Assembly (NCBI GenBank): GCA_026399025.1
Contig: JAPLRU010000066.1
Coordinates: 40,663-104,662 of the forward strand
Length of the DNA stretch: 64,000 nt
Direction: 5' to 3'
Origin: Methylobacter sp.
GTDB taxonomy: Bacteria; Pseudomonadota; Gammaproteobacteria; Methylococcales; Methylomonadaceae
The notes beneath the pieces are model-generated. The model made no database searches. It was given only the letters and a program-made list of their open reading frames with translations, and had not been told where the DNA came from. Every line of letters begins with the position of its first letter. Positions within the stretch are counted from its first letter, which is position 1. A program made the position numbers and the translations under genes. Positions 34,093-43,796 of this stretch are shown in pieces.

Positions 34093-35454
34093 TTAAAGGG
34101 GTTGAAATTTCTTCTCGATATTGACGACCAGTTTTTTATCCATCGCAAACATCACTACATGATCGTCCTCTTCAAATACCGTCTCATGATGAATCGAAAT
34201 GACTTGCCGGTTGCGAATCAATGCTCCCATCACAATGCCTTCCGGAAAATTGATCGAATCCACTCTAAGCCCAACCACGGAATTGGTGCCGTTACCATGA
34301 TGAGCAACCGCCTCAATAGCCTCGGCAGTGCCGCCACATAAAGAACTGACTTGAGCGACATCGCCGCGGCGTACATGCTTCAGAATGCTGCCGAGCGTTT
34401 CCTGATTGGGCAATACGGCAACATCAATTCCCGTACCGGGCAATAGCTTGCTATACGAAACATGATTCAGTAAACAAATTGACTTGCGGGCGCCCAAACT
34501 TTTTGCCAAAGAAGCGGAAATAATGTTGACGCCGTCATTTTCGGTAATCGCGCAAAACAGATCGATACTGTCGATAGACTCATCAAGCAACAGCGCTTCA
34601 TCGGCGCAATCGCCGAACAGCACTACGCTGTGGTCAAGATCATTGGCTATCTTATTAGCGCGCTTCGGATCTTTTTCAATGATTTTTATTTGATGGTCTT
34701 TTTCCAAGGCCATCGCCAAACGTTTGCCGACATGACCGCCGCCGGCAATGATAATCCGTTTTAACGGAGCTTCCAGCTTGTTCAATTCTTTTAATATTCC
34801 GCGAACCTCTTCACGGGGCGCGACAAAAAACACCTCATCGCCGGTTTCAATAACCGCTTCGCCATTTACGATCAGCGGAACGCCTTGCCGAAAAATAGCC
34901 ACCACGCGAATTTTGCCGCCGACCAAGCGTTCTTTCAGGTTTTTGATTTTTTTACCCGTTAGAGAGCCGTCCGCCACGACTTTGACCGAAAAAAGCCGCA
35001 CCAAGCCATCGGCAAAATCGGAAATATGCTGAACGCCGGGAAATTCGATTAAATTACGGATCGCTTCCATGACGATTTGTTCCGGGCTGATAACAATATC
35101 CACCGGAATACCGTTCGGACCGAACAATTGCGGGTTTTTCAGATAATCGACGGCGCGCACCCGCGCAATCGTTTTCGGGCGACTGTATAGCGCATTAATA
35201 ATCACGCAAGCCAGCATATTGGTCTCGTCGCTGTCGGTAACCGCGATAATGATATCGGCAGTCCGAGCCCCGGCTTGTTCGAGCACCCTGGGGTGCGCCG
35301 CGTTACCGGCAACCGTGGCAATATCGAAGCGCTCTTTTAGCGCATCAAGCAACTCGGTCCTGAAATCAACGACCACAATATCGTTCTCTTCGCTTGCCAA
35401 CGCTCCTGCAACCGATGAGCCGGTAACCCCTGCTCCAAGAATAAGAATCTTCAT
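34093..35454 (-). CDS. trkA: Trk system potassium uptake regulator TrkA
   Basis: 453 aa cytosolic regulatory subunit with the duplicated KTN-NAD / RCK-C arrangement. The first Rossmann motif is LGAGVTGSSVA with the acidic DF in VVVDFRTE, and the second is AGGGHVGKRLA with IIEKDPKRA. It binds NAD(H) and adenine nucleotides and gates TrkH. It heads the trkA-trkH operon; the palindrome at 35486-35541 separates it from mtkB upstream. Confidence 0.95.
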   Translation of the reverse strand: MKILILGAGVTGSSVAGALASEENDIVVVDFRTELLDALKERFDIATVAGNAAHPRVLEQAGARTADIIIAVTDSDETNMLACVIINALYSRPKTIARVRAVDYLKNPQLFGPNGIPVDIVISPEQIVMEAIRNLIEFPGVQHISDFADGLVRLFSVKVVADGSLTGKKIKNLKERLVGGKIRVVAIFRQGVPLIVNGEAVIETGDEVFFVAPREEVRGILKELNKLEAPLKRIIIAGGGHVGKRLAMALEKDHQIKIIEKDPKRANKIANDLDHSVVLFGDCADEALLLDESIDSIDLFCAITENDGVNIISASLAKSLGARKSICLLNHVSYSKLLPGTGIDVAVLPNQETLGSILKHVRRGDVAQVSSLCGGTAEAIEAVAHHGNGTNSVVGLRVDSINFPEGIVMGALIRNRQVISIHHETVFEEDDHVVMFAMDKKLVVNIEKKFQPL

Positions 35455-35485
35455 TTACGCCCTGCGGGTATTAAAAAATAAAAAC

Positions 35486-35541
35486 AGGCGAAGGGCGAAA
35501 GATACAAGGTTTTTTAGCCTTTTGTCTTTCGCCCTTCGCCT
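35486..35541. terminator. Palindrome with 17-bp perfect arms between mtkB and trkA
   Basis: AGGCGAAGGGCGAAAGA (35486-35502) and its exact reverse complement (35525-35541) enclose 22 bases. A second overlapping pair GATACAAGG / CCTTGTATC offers an alternative fold. It likely separates the mtkAB transcript from trkAH, and may belong to the dispersed palindromes of this genome. Confidence 0.6.
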
Positions 35542-35553
35542 TGTATCTTTCGC

Positions 35554-36441
35554 TTACATCCCGGCCAACAACGCAGCCACCGTTTCACCCATAGCCGCCG
35601 GCGTCGGGCAAATCGTGACACCCAGCTCTTTCAGCATCGCTACTTTTTCCGCGGCGCTTTCACCCGCCGATGAAATAATCGCACCGGCATGACCCATGCG
35701 TCGACCTTCCGGCGCCGTTAAGCCGGCAATATAAGCAACGACCGGCTTGCTCATGTGTTCTTTAGCGAAAATACCGGCTTCAACCTCTTGCGGGCCGCCA
35801 ATTTCGCCGATCATAACCACCACTTTGGTTTCCGGATCGGCTTCGAATTTTTCCAGAATATCGCGATGCGAACTGCCGTTGATAGGGTCGCCACCGATGC
35901 CGACGGAGCTTGAAATACCAATCCCCAAACGTTTCATTTGATCGGCGGCTTCATAGCCCAAAGTGCCTGACCGACCGACGATACCGACATGGCCTTGCAT
36001 GTAAATATGCCCCGGCATGATGCCCAGCATGGCCCGTCCCGGACTGATCGTGCCCGCGCAATTGGGGCCGGTCAACATCATTCTTTGCTCGATGGGAAAG
36101 CGGCGCAAAAAGTTCTTCACCGTCATCATGTCTTGAGTGGGAATACCGTCGGTAATCGCCACGCAATATTTAATACCCGCATCGGCCGCTTCCATGATCG
36201 AATCGGCGGCAAAAGCAGGCGGCACAAAAATAATACTGGCTTCGGCTCCAACTTGGCATACCGCTTCTTTTACCGTATTAAAAACCGGCAGACCTAAATG
36301 GGTTTGGCCGCCTTTGCCGGGCGTAATGCCGCCAACCACATTAGAGCCGTAATTAATCATGTCCTGAGCATGAAAGCTGCCGATTTTTCCGGTAAAGCCT
36401 TGGACAATAATGCGCGTTGTTTCGTCAATTAAAATAGCCAT
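35554..36441 (-). CDS. mtkB: Malate-CoA ligase (malate thiokinase) small subunit MtkB
   Basis: 295 aa, homologous to succinyl-CoA synthetase alpha (SucD). Motifs: GFTGKIGSFHAQDMI (CoA site), MLTGPNCAGTISPG, RSGTLGYEAADQM and GHAGAII with the phosphorylated active-site histidine. The ATG at 36441 follows the mtkA stop by one base; an upstream in-frame start would lie inside mtkA. The neighbours (mcl, sga, hprA) identify it as malate thiokinase, which makes malyl-CoA, rather than the TCA-cycle enzyme. Confidence 0.92.
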   Translation of the reverse strand: MAILIDETTRIIVQGFTGKIGSFHAQDMINYGSNVVGGITPGKGGQTHLGLPVFNTVKEAVCQVGAEASIIFVPPAFAADSIMEAADAGIKYCVAITDGIPTQDMMTVKNFLRRFPIEQRMMLTGPNCAGTISPGRAMLGIMPGHIYMQGHVGIVGRSGTLGYEAADQMKRLGIGISSSVGIGGDPINGSSHRDILEKFEADPETKVVVMIGEIGGPQEVEAGIFAKEHMSKPVVAYIAGLTAPEGRRMGHAGAIISSAGESAAEKVAMLKELGVTICPTPAAMGETVAALLAGM

Positions 36442-36442
36442 C

Positions 36443-37636
36443 TTATGCTCCCTGAGCCGCTTCTTTCGCAACCGTTTCATTACGCGCCTGCACCGCTTTT
36501 TCAGCCGCTTCGGCCAAGGTTTCTGCGGTAATGATAGGCAAGCCGCTTGCTGCGATAATCCGGCGGCCTTCTTCAACGTTAGTACCTGACAATCTGACAA
36601 TCAGCGGTATTTTCATATCGATTTTTCTAACCGCTTCAACCACGCCCTCGGCAATCCAGTCGCAACGATTAATCCCGGCAAAAATATTAACCAACATCGC
36701 TTTTACGTTTTTATCCGCCAGCACCAAACGAAACGCTTTTTCGGTGCGTTCAGCCGATGCGCCGCCGCCGACATCGAGAAAATTGGCAGGCTCGCCGCCA
36801 GCCAGCTTAATCATATCCATTGTCGCCATTGCCAATCCGGCGCCGTTAATCATGCAACCGATGTCGCCGTCCAGTCCGACATAACTTAAGCCGCGATCCG
36901 CGGCGGCCATTTCACGGGGATCTTCCTGGGTTTTATCGCGTAGTTCCGAGATTTTTTGTTGACGGAATAAAGCGTTGTCATCAAAGCCTATTTTAGCGTC
37001 CAGAGCGACCAATTCGCCGCTACGGGTCACCACCAGAGGATTGATTTCCAACATACTGACATCAAGTTCACGCAGAGCGCGATAACACCCCCTGATGGTT
37101 TTTACCGCATGGCTCAATAATTCAGGATCCAAACCCAAGGCGAAAGCCATTTCGCGCGCCTGAAAATCTTGCAAGCCGACAGCGGGCTCGATATAAATTT
37201 TAGTAATCGCATCGGGATTGTTTTCGGCTAATTCCTCGATTTCCATGCCGCCTTGAGCGGAACCGACCATCACAATACGTTCCGAACTGCGATCAACCAG
37301 AAAACAAAAATACATTTCCTTAACAATGTCGGTTCCGGCTTCGATATACAAGCGTCCGCATACCTTACCTGCCGGGCCGGTTTGATGAGTAATCAATCTT
37401 TTGCCTAACAAGGCTTCTGCCGCCGCTTCGACTTCATCGTGAGTTTTGCAGATTTTAATGCCGCCTGCTTTGCCGCGCGCACCGGAATGAATCTGCGCTT
37501 TGACCGCCCAAAGGTGGCCGCCAATATCTCTGGCGCGTTGCACGGCCTCTTCCGGGCTGTAAGCCATGCCGCCTTCAGCGATTTTAACGCCGTAGCCGCT
37601 TAAAATTTCTTTTGCCTGATATTCATGAATATCCAC
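36443..37636 (-). CDS. mtkA: Malate-CoA ligase (malate thiokinase) large subunit MtkA
   Basis: 397 aa ATP-grasp protein homologous to SucC. The start was set at GTG 37636, where AAGGAG lies 5 bases upstream and the protein begins with the family sequence [16 protein letters not shown]; an upstream ATG would add 16 unrelated residues. Motifs: [18 protein letters not shown] (ATP-grasp), [19 protein letters not shown] and [11 protein letters not shown] with [16 protein letters not shown]. With MtkB it converts malate, ATP and CoA to malyl-CoA in the serine cycle. Confidence 0.92.
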   Translation of the reverse strand: MDIHEYQAKEILSGYGVKIAEGGMAYSPEEAVQRARDIGGHLWAVKAQIHSGARGKAGGIKICKTHDEVEAAAEALLGKRLITHQTGPAGKVCGRLYIEAGTDIVKEMYFCFLVDRSSERIVMVGSAQGGMEIEELAENNPDAITKIYIEPAVGLQDFQAREMAFALGLDPELLSHAVKTIRGCYRALRELDVSMLEINPLVVTRSGELVALDAKIGFDDNALFRQQKISELRDKTQEDPREMAAADRGLSYVGLDGDIGCMINGAGLAMATMDMIKLAGGEPANFLDVGGGASAERTEKAFRLVLADKNVKAMLVNIFAGINRCDWIAEGVVEAVRKIDMKIPLIVRLSGTNVEEGRRIIAASGLPIITAETLAEAAEKAVQARNETVAKEAAQGA

Positions 37637-37664
37637 CGCTTCTCCTTCGTTGATTTCTAGTGTT

Positions 37665-37797
37665 GAAGGACACGGAGATAGCACTGATGTAACGGAATTT
37701 ACTGGGAAAATTATGGCTAAAACATCCTCATTTTTAACGAGGGTATTTTAAATCCGTTTATATCCGTTGTGTCAGCGCCATCCGTGCTCCATTTGTT
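37665..37797. repeat. Degenerate CGGAT-family palindrome between mcl and mtkA
   Basis: The left part GGACACGGAGATAGCACTG and the right part CAGCGCCATCCGTGCTCC pair imperfectly, with AAATCCG/CGGAATTT pairing inside. It has the same design as the elements at 5440, 40335 and 60108. Confidence 0.45.
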
Positions 37798-37818
37798 AGT
37801 GCGCCATTAATTTAAAGA

Positions 37819-38769
37819 TTATTGATTTTTCGCTGCAATCGCTTCGGCAGCCCTGACTACATTGTTCGCCATTTTTTCCGATGCGGCATCAATCAAGCGA
37901 CCGTCTAATGCCGCTGCGCCTTTACCTTGCGCGGCCGCTTCCTTCAAAGCGACTAATATACGTTTTGCTTTTTCAACTTCGGATGCAGGCGGGGTGAATA
38001 TGTCATTGGCCAATTCGACTTGCGATGGGTGTATCGCCCATTTTCCCTCGCAGCCCAAGGCAGCGGCGCGTCTTCCTGCCGCTTTGTAACCTTCCGGATC
38101 TTTAATGTCGCCGAAAGGCCCGTCGATAGGGCGTAAGCCGTAAGCCCGGCAAGCCACCGTCATCCGGCTGATCGCAGCGTGCCATTGATCGCCGGGATAG
38201 TCGGGGTTTAAACCGCCGATATTCGTGGTTCTGGCGCGGTTGCTGGCGGCGTAATCGGCCACACCGAAATGCAAGGCTTCAAGACGGCCCGAGGCGCCGT
38301 TGCGGGCAATATCTTCCACATTGGCCATGCCCAACGCCGTTTCAATCAAGGCTTCAATACCGATTTTGTGTTTTAGTCCCTGTTGCATTTCCAGCTGGTT
38401 CAGCATCGCTTCAACCATATAAACATCGGCATAAACACCCACTTTCGGAATCAAAACCGTATCCAGCTTAGCTCCGCACTGCTCGACCAAATCCACCACG
38501 TCGCGCACCATGTATTGAGTATCCAGACCGTTGATGCGTACCGAAATAGTTACGCCGTGGCCCTTCCAATCCAAGTCGTTAATCGCTTCAATAATATTCT
38601 TTCGGGCCTGTAATTTATCATCCGGCGCCACGGCATCCTCAAGATCCAGAAAAATAAAATCGGCGCCACTTCTCATCGCTTTTTCGAACATTTCAGGGCT
38701 GGACCCCGGAACGGCTAACTCACAGCGTTGAACTCGTTGAATTGACGCTGCGTATAAGGTGTGGCTCAT
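37819..38769 (-). CDS. mclA: Malyl-CoA lyase (HpcH/HpaI/CitE family)
   Basis: 316 aa starting MSHTLYAASIQRVQRCELAVPG; the ATG at 38769 follows AGGAAAG and an upstream in-frame start would add 37 unrelated residues. CitE-family features: RSGADFIFLDLEDAVAPDDK (metal/CoA site), SVRINGLDTQYMVRD, VLIPKVG and GIEALIETALGMANV. It cleaves malyl-CoA to glyoxylate and acetyl-CoA, completing the serine-cycle branch begun by MtkAB. It is divergent from sga. Confidence 0.92.
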   Translation of the reverse strand: MSHTLYAASIQRVQRCELAVPGSSPEMFEKAMRSGADFIFLDLEDAVAPDDKLQARKNIIEAINDLDWKGHGVTISVRINGLDTQYMVRDVVDLVEQCGAKLDTVLIPKVGVYADVYMVEAMLNQLEMQQGLKHKIGIEALIETALGMANVEDIARNGASGRLEALHFGVADYAASNRARTTNIGGLNPDYPGDQWHAAISRMTVACRAYGLRPIDGPFGDIKDPEGYKAAGRRAAALGCEGKWAIHPSQVELANDIFTPPASEVEKAKRILVALKEAAAQGKGAAALDGRLIDAASEKMANNVVRAAEAIAAKNQ

Positions 38770-39156
38770 AGATACTTTCCTAAGTTCATAGTTGTCTGTC
38801 GGGGTAAACAAGCTCTTGCGCTCACTACTGCCCGGTAAATTAATAGTGCGCCCGGAAAAGGCATAAAAACAAAAAAGCACGGCCTCGGCATTTACTCAAC
38901 CTCCAGCATCCATGCAATCGTAACCCGCCTGCTTTTAACGCCTATCCTATATGGCTTAAGCCGAACATAAATTAACCGCACATTTTACTTTTAGAGGCCT
39001 TAAAGTCAATTTTTAAAGCTTATTTTCCAGCTTAAAGCCTAATATGATCTTGCCGATTCTTAACGGCTATGTCATTATTGCCGGTTTTTGGACGTTGGCT
39101 TTTTTCAATGTCCGAATAGCGCTAATCACTCAACTATTAATTAAAGAGGCAATGCA
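38770..39156. promoter_or_regulatory. Divergent control region between mclA and sga
   Basis: A 387-base spacer without a gene. An imperfect dyad GGACGTTG (39090-39097) / CAATGTCC (39106-39113), one central mismatch per arm and an 8-base T-rich loop, lies 44 bases before the sga ATG and may be a regulator site or a hairpin. No clear consensus promoter was found on either strand. Confidence 0.4.
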
Positions 39157-40323
39157 ATGGCTGGTCGTAACCATCTATATATTCCTGGCCCTACCAATGT
39201 GCCAAATGAAATTCTTAATGCTATGCATGTCAACATGGAAGATCATCGTTCTCCCGTGTTTCCTAAACTGCTGACACCTCTTTTACAAGATCTGAAAAAA
39301 ATCTTTAAAACAGAAACAGGACAAGCCTTTATTTTTCCTGCCACCGGCACAGCAGGCTGGGAAGTTGCATTGACCAACACCTTAAATCCGGGCGACAAGG
39401 TATTAATCTATCGCTTCGGCCAGTTCAGTCATTTATGGGCTGAAATGGCGAAACGCTTGGGCTTCGATGTCGAAATTCATCAGGAAGTCTGGGGCAAAGG
39501 CATTCCATTGGATAAACTGGAAGCCCGTTTAAAAGAAGATACCGATCACCAAATCAAAGCCGTTTTAGCCACGCATAACGAAACCGCTACCGGTGTGACC
39601 AGTGATATTGGCGGCGTTCGTAAAGCCTTAGACGCTGCAAATCATCCGGCCTTGTTATTCGTAGACGGCGTCAGCTCTATTGCCAGCCTGGATTTTCGCA
39701 TGGATGAATGGGGCGTCGACGGCGCTATTAGCGGTTCGCAAAAAGGTTTCATGATGCCTGCCGGCGGCGCGTTTTTGGCATTCAGCCAAAAAGCTTTGCA
39801 AGCGACCGAAACCTCAACTTACCCGCGCTGCTTTTTGGACTTAAAAGACCAGATGAACAGCAATAAAGACGGCTACACGCCTTATACGCCGGCACTGCCT
39901 ATTTTGTACGGCTTGCGTAAAGCCTTAGATTTGCTGCTGGAAGAAGGCATGGAAAATGTTTACGCCCGCCATCATCGTTTGGCCGAAGGCGTTCGTAAAG
40001 CCGTTGCCGCCTGGGGACTGACAATTTGCGCCCAACCCGGCTTCGAGTCGGACACGGTTACCGCGATTGTGGTTCCCGCAGATAAAGATGCCAGAGACGT
40101 GATCGGCACCGCTTTTAGTAAATACGACATTTCTTTAGGCGCCGGTTTATCCGAATTGGCCGGCAAAGCGTTCCGTATCGGCCACGTCGGCGATATGAAT
40201 GACGTTTCTATGCTGGGCTGTATAGCGGGCGTTGAAATGGCGATGCTGGACAACGGCTTTGACATCAAGCCGGGTTCGGGTGTTGCTGCGGCGATTGAAT
40301 ACTATCGTTCAACTGCAAATTAA
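39157..40323 (+). CDS. sga: Serine-glyoxylate aminotransferase
   Basis: 388 aa class-V PLP aminotransferase. It begins AGRNHLYIPGPTNVPNEIL, typical of Sga, with FPATGTAGWEVALTN, VDGVSSIASLDFRMDEWGVD and the PLP lysine in GSQKGFMMPAGG (Lys196). It transfers the amino group of serine to glyoxylate, giving hydroxypyruvate and glycine. AAGAGG lies just upstream of the ATG. hprA follows on the same strand after a large palindromic element. Confidence 0.95.
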   Translation: MAGRNHLYIPGPTNVPNEILNAMHVNMEDHRSPVFPKLLTPLLQDLKKIFKTETGQAFIFPATGTAGWEVALTNTLNPGDKVLIYRFGQFSHLWAEMAKRLGFDVEIHQEVWGKGIPLDKLEARLKEDTDHQIKAVLATHNETATGVTSDIGGVRKALDAANHPALLFVDGVSSIASLDFRMDEWGVDGAISGSQKGFMMPAGGAFLAFSQKALQATETSTYPRCFLDLKDQMNSNKDGYTPYTPALPILYGLRKALDLLLEEGMENVYARHHRLAEGVRKAVAAWGLTICAQPGFESDTVTAIVVPADKDARDVIGTAFSKYDISLGAGLSELAGKAFRIGHVGDMNDVSMLGCIAGVEMAMLDNGFDIKPGSGVAAAIEYYRSTAN

Positions 40324-40334
40324 ACGATAAAAAA

Positions 40335-40607
40335 TAGAACACGGATGACGCGGATCAAACGGATCAACACGGAATAAAAGAAAATTGTTATAGAACCCGA
40401 AATTGATAAAGCGACATAAAGCCCTCTCCAGCGGGAGAGGGTTGGGTGAGGGGAATCTAAAATAAGAAAAAAAGCTTATTTGAATCCCCTCATCCCAACC
40501 TTCTCCCTGAGGGAGAAGGAGTAAACGTCGCTTTATTAAATGCGGGCTCTATAACGTCTTAAGCGATAAGAAAGAAATCCGTGTAAATCCGTTTGATCCG
40601 TGTTCTA
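40335..40607. repeat. Nested palindromic element (three sets of arms)
   Basis: Outer arms: TAGAACACGGATGACGCGGA at 40335 against TTTGATCCGTGTTCTA at the right end (40592-40607), with ATCCGTGTAAATCCG inside. Middle arms: TATAGAACCCG (about 40390) against CGGGCTCTATA (about 40542-40552). Inner arms: TAAAGCGAC (40407-40415) against GTCGCTTTA (40527-40535), enclosing two CTCTCC/GGGAGA-type hairpins. There is no ORF inside. It looks like one palindromic repeat inserted into another. It lies between sga and hprA and could affect their co-transcription. Confidence 0.7.
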
Positions 40608-40660
40608 TCACTTAGATTACCCTCAACTTAATGGCAGCCCCCACCATTGGAGGAGACCCC

Positions 40661-41632
40661 ATGAGCAAACCCAAAGTCTTTATTACCCGCAAATGGCCCG
40701 CCTCGGTCGAAGCCAAACTCAAAGCCCTTTACGATGTCACTTTAAATGAAGATGATCGGCCTTTAAGCGCCGATGAATTCAAGCCCGCACTGCAAAATTA
40801 CGATGCCGTTTGTCCCACCGTCTGCGATTCATTCCCAGCCGAGGTGATCAACGTCGACAACAAACGTTGCAAAATCCTGGGCAACTTCGGCGTAGGTTAC
40901 AACCATATCGACATCAACGCAGCCAAAGCGCAAGGCTTGGCGGTCAGCAACACGCCCGGCGTCTTGACGCACAGCACCGCCGATATTGCGATGACCTTAT
41001 TACTCATGTCCGCAAGGCGCGGCGCCGAGGGCGACCGCTTGGTTCGCAGTAAACAATGGCGAGGCTGGTGCCCGACGCAGATGCTGAGCAGCGACGTAAC
41101 CGGCGCAACCTTAGGTTTAATCGGATTCGGCCGTATCGCGCAAGCCATGGCCAGAAAAGCTCATCACGGCTTCGGCATGAAAATCGTCTATTTCAAACCC
41201 AGCCCGGCCGACGAATATGTCACCGACGACCTTAATGCGACCCGTTGCGAGACGATAGAAGAGCTGATGCAGACGGCCGATTTTGTTTCGTTGCACTGCC
41301 CCGGCGGCGATGCAACCCGGCATTTAATCAACGCCGACATGATCAACCTGATGAAGCCGTCCGCGCATTTAATCAACACCGCCCGAGGCGATGTCGTCGA
41401 TAGCGTTGCTTTGATTGAAGCGCTTAAAAACAACAGGATTGCCGGTGCCGGCCTTGATGTCTATGAAGGCGAGCCTAATGTACATGAAGGCTTTTTGACT
41501 TTGGATAATGTATCGCTGCTGCCGCACTTGGGCAGCGCCACCTTGGGAACACGTACCGCCATGGGTGAAAAAGTTTTAGCTAACTTGGCTGCCTTTTTTG
41601 CCGGAGAGCGTTTGCCTGACCGAGTTGTTTGA
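40661..41632 (+). CDS. hprA: Hydroxypyruvate reductase / D-glycerate dehydrogenase
   Basis: 323 aa from ATG 40661, which has GGAGGAG at a 6-base spacing; an upstream in-frame start adds 10 residues. It is a D-2-hydroxyacid dehydrogenase: substrate-domain NFGVGYNHID, NAD motif LGLIGFGRIAQAMA, catalytic Arg in LINTARGDVVDS, Glu in GLDVYEGEP and His in LLPHLGSAT. It reduces hydroxypyruvate to D-glycerate for glycerate kinase (6704-8029). Confidence 0.93.
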   Translation: MSKPKVFITRKWPASVEAKLKALYDVTLNEDDRPLSADEFKPALQNYDAVCPTVCDSFPAEVINVDNKRCKILGNFGVGYNHIDINAAKAQGLAVSNTPGVLTHSTADIAMTLLLMSARRGAEGDRLVRSKQWRGWCPTQMLSSDVTGATLGLIGFGRIAQAMARKAHHGFGMKIVYFKPSPADEYVTDDLNATRCETIEELMQTADFVSLHCPGGDATRHLINADMINLMKPSAHLINTARGDVVDSVALIEALKNNRIAGAGLDVYEGEPNVHEGFLTLDNVSLLPHLGSATLGTRTAMGEKVLANLAAFFAGERLPDRVV

Positions 41633-41676
41633 AAAATCTAAATTTGGTTTTTACGCTTATACCTTCCTGAAACATT

Positions 41677-42960
41677 ATGCATACCCGAAAAATTTCTGTC
41701 GTTGGACTGGGTTATGTCGGCTTACCTGTTGCCGTAGCATTTGGCAAACAGGCAAGAACTATCGGTTTTGATGTTAACGAAGTACGCCTGACTGAACTGA
41801 GCGCCGGCATTGACCGGACTCATGAGGTCAATGCCGCGGATTTAATCAATTCCGATATTTTCTTCACTGACGATGTTACCCGCCTCGCGGAAGCCGATTT
41901 TCACATTGTCGCGGTACCCACACCCGTTAACAATGCGCATCAGCCCGACTTAACCCCTGTTGCAAAGGCATCGGAAACAGTAGGCCGAGCGCTTAAAAAA
42001 GGCGATATTGTAGTGTATGAATCTACCGTCTACCCCGGCGTAACGGAAGAATTTTGCGTGCCTATTTTAGAGCGCATATCAGGGCTTCAATGCGGTACCG
42101 ATTTTACTGTCGGCTATAGCCCGGAGCGCATCAATCCAGGCGATAAAGAGCATACTTTCACCACTATCATTAAAGTCGTGGCCGGGCAGGACGCTGCAAC
42201 GCTGGACATTGTAGCGGCAGTATACGGATCTGTGGTTACTGTAGGCGTACATAGAGCGGCGACGATCAAAGTAGCGGAAGCCGCCAAAGTGATTGAGAAT
42301 ACTCAGCGCGATTTAAATATTGCATTAATGAACGAGCTGGCCTTGATTTTTGAGCGCATGGGCATAGACACACACAGCGTGCTGGAAGCGGCAGGTACTA
42401 AATGGAACTTTCTGAACTTCAAACCCGGCTTAGTCGGCGGACATTGTATCGGCGTCGACCCTTACTACTTGACCTATAAAGCGCAAATATTGGGTTATCA
42501 TCCACAAGTTATTCTCGCGGGGCGGCATATTAACGACAGTATGGGCGGTTACATTGGCCAACAAACGGTTAAGCAACTCATTCATGCGGGACATAATGTC
42601 GGTCAATGCAAGGTCACTGTATTAGGCTTGACCTTTAAAGAAAATTGTCCCGATTTACGTAACTCCAAAGTTATTGATGTTATTCGGGAATTACAATCTT
42701 TTGGCATCACGGTACAAGTTTGCGACCCCGAGGCCGAGGCCGAGGAGGCAATGGCGGAATACGGCGTACTGTTAACCCCGCTCGCACAATTGCAAGCAGC
42801 ACAAGCCATTGTGATTGCTGTAGCGCATCGTTGCTTTAACGCTTTTACTGTAACCGACTATCAGCAACTGTTGACCCCAAATCCCGTTGTCATCGATGTG
42901 AAAGGACTCTGTAACCGGGCCGTTTTTGCCGCGGCGGGTATTCAGCTTTGGCGGTTATAA
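41677..42960 (+). CDS. UDP-N-acetylhexosamine 6-dehydrogenase (TviB/WbpO type)
   Basis: 427 aa of the UDP-glucose/GDP-mannose dehydrogenase family. Rossmann motif VVGLGYVGLPVAVAFG, then PTPVNNAHQPDLTPV, VYESTVYPGVTEE, GYSPERINPGD and GLTFKENCPDLRNSKV. The catalytic cysteine is in GGHCIGVDPYYLTYKA. Sequence style matches UDP-GlcNAc/GalNAc dehydrogenases that start O-antigen or capsule pathways. It opens the polysaccharide locus on the plus strand; most other genes run on the minus strand. Confidence 0.9.
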   Translation: MHTRKISVVGLGYVGLPVAVAFGKQARTIGFDVNEVRLTELSAGIDRTHEVNAADLINSDIFFTDDVTRLAEADFHIVAVPTPVNNAHQPDLTPVAKASETVGRALKKGDIVVYESTVYPGVTEEFCVPILERISGLQCGTDFTVGYSPERINPGDKEHTFTTIIKVVAGQDAATLDIVAAVYGSVVTVGVHRAATIKVAEAAKVIENTQRDLNIALMNELALIFERMGIDTHSVLEAAGTKWNFLNFKPGLVGGHCIGVDPYYLTYKAQILGYHPQVILAGRHINDSMGGYIGQQTVKQLIHAGHNVGQCKVTVLGLTFKENCPDLRNSKVIDVIRELQSFGITVQVCDPEAEAEEAMAEYGVLLTPLAQLQAAQAIVIAVAHRCFNAFTVTDYQQLLTPNPVVIDVKGLCNRAVFAAAGIQLWRL

Positions 42961-43102
42961 CTAAAACACATGAACAAGCACTATCAAAGCATTCAAATAG
43001 GCAGCATTCGCAAGCCAATAGCGACTGAATTCTATCCGGCGAATGCATAGAAATGACGAAAACCTGCCGATTATTAACGCAGAAGACCGCCAAAACATTT
43101 TT

Positions 43103-43702
43103 TCAGGCAAAATCAACGTCTTCGTAAATATCCGTCAGAGTACAATGGAATCCGATACTGCTGAACTCAACCACACTGTCCACGCCTTCAAAACTGAACA
43201 GCTCCCAACGCCGATGCTCATTGAGACGAAACACTTCGACGGAGTAGGCGTTTGAATCGATCAATACATATTCCCGCAACGTCGGGAGTGTTCGGTAAAC
43301 GGCAAACTTATCCCCGCGATCATAATCACGCGTTGACTGTGACAAGACCTCTACGATAAAGAGCGGGGATTGCTTCATGGTCTTGCGCTTACGATCGTCC
43401 TGATCACACGTCACCATAACATCCGGGTAAAACCACGCTTTGTCTTTAGCATTAATCTTGACTCGCATATCCGCCATATAGGTACTACACCCTGTGCCAC
43501 GTAAGAGAGACTTAACGGCGGCAGCGACATTAAGACTGATTTTTACATGGGCGTCCGTTGCTCCAGCCATATTAGTTGTAGCAATGCTGTGCAAAGGATA
43601 AACAAAGCCATTGAGGTATTCATGTTTTTCATCGGCCAACGCTTCCCCCGCCAAATACTCTTCTTCGGTAATAAAAGTAGTTTCGGTAAGATGATGAAGC
43701 AT
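43103..43702 (-). CDS. Uma2 family (DUF820) endonuclease-like protein
   Basis: 199 aa. The Uma2/DUF820 pattern is present: FITEEEYLAGEALADEKHEYLNGFVYPL, KDKAWFYPDVMVTCD and SPLFIVEVLSQSTRDYDRGDKFAVYR, with acidic and Lys residues of a PD-(D/E)XK-like fold. Uma2 proteins are abundant in cyanobacteria and some others; their role is unsettled, with links to mobile DNA. GGGAGG precedes the ATG. It sits alone between the dehydrogenase and the glycosyltransferase genes. Confidence 0.88.
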   Translation of the reverse strand: MLHHLTETTFITEEEYLAGEALADEKHEYLNGFVYPLHSIATTNMAGATDAHVKISLNVAAAVKSLLRGTGCSTYMADMRVKINAKDKAWFYPDVMVTCDQDDRKRKTMKQSPLFIVEVLSQSTRDYDRGDKFAVYRTLPTLREYVLIDSNAYSVEVFRLNEHRRWELFSFEGVDSVVEFSSIGFHCTLTDIYEDVDFA

Positions 43703-43796
43703 AGTAGCCTCCCTGATTAAAAGTGACTTTTAGTTTAACACCGCAGATTTAGGAAGAGACGCCCTGCTTTCTTGCAATTGAGCGGCGCTTTGACGG

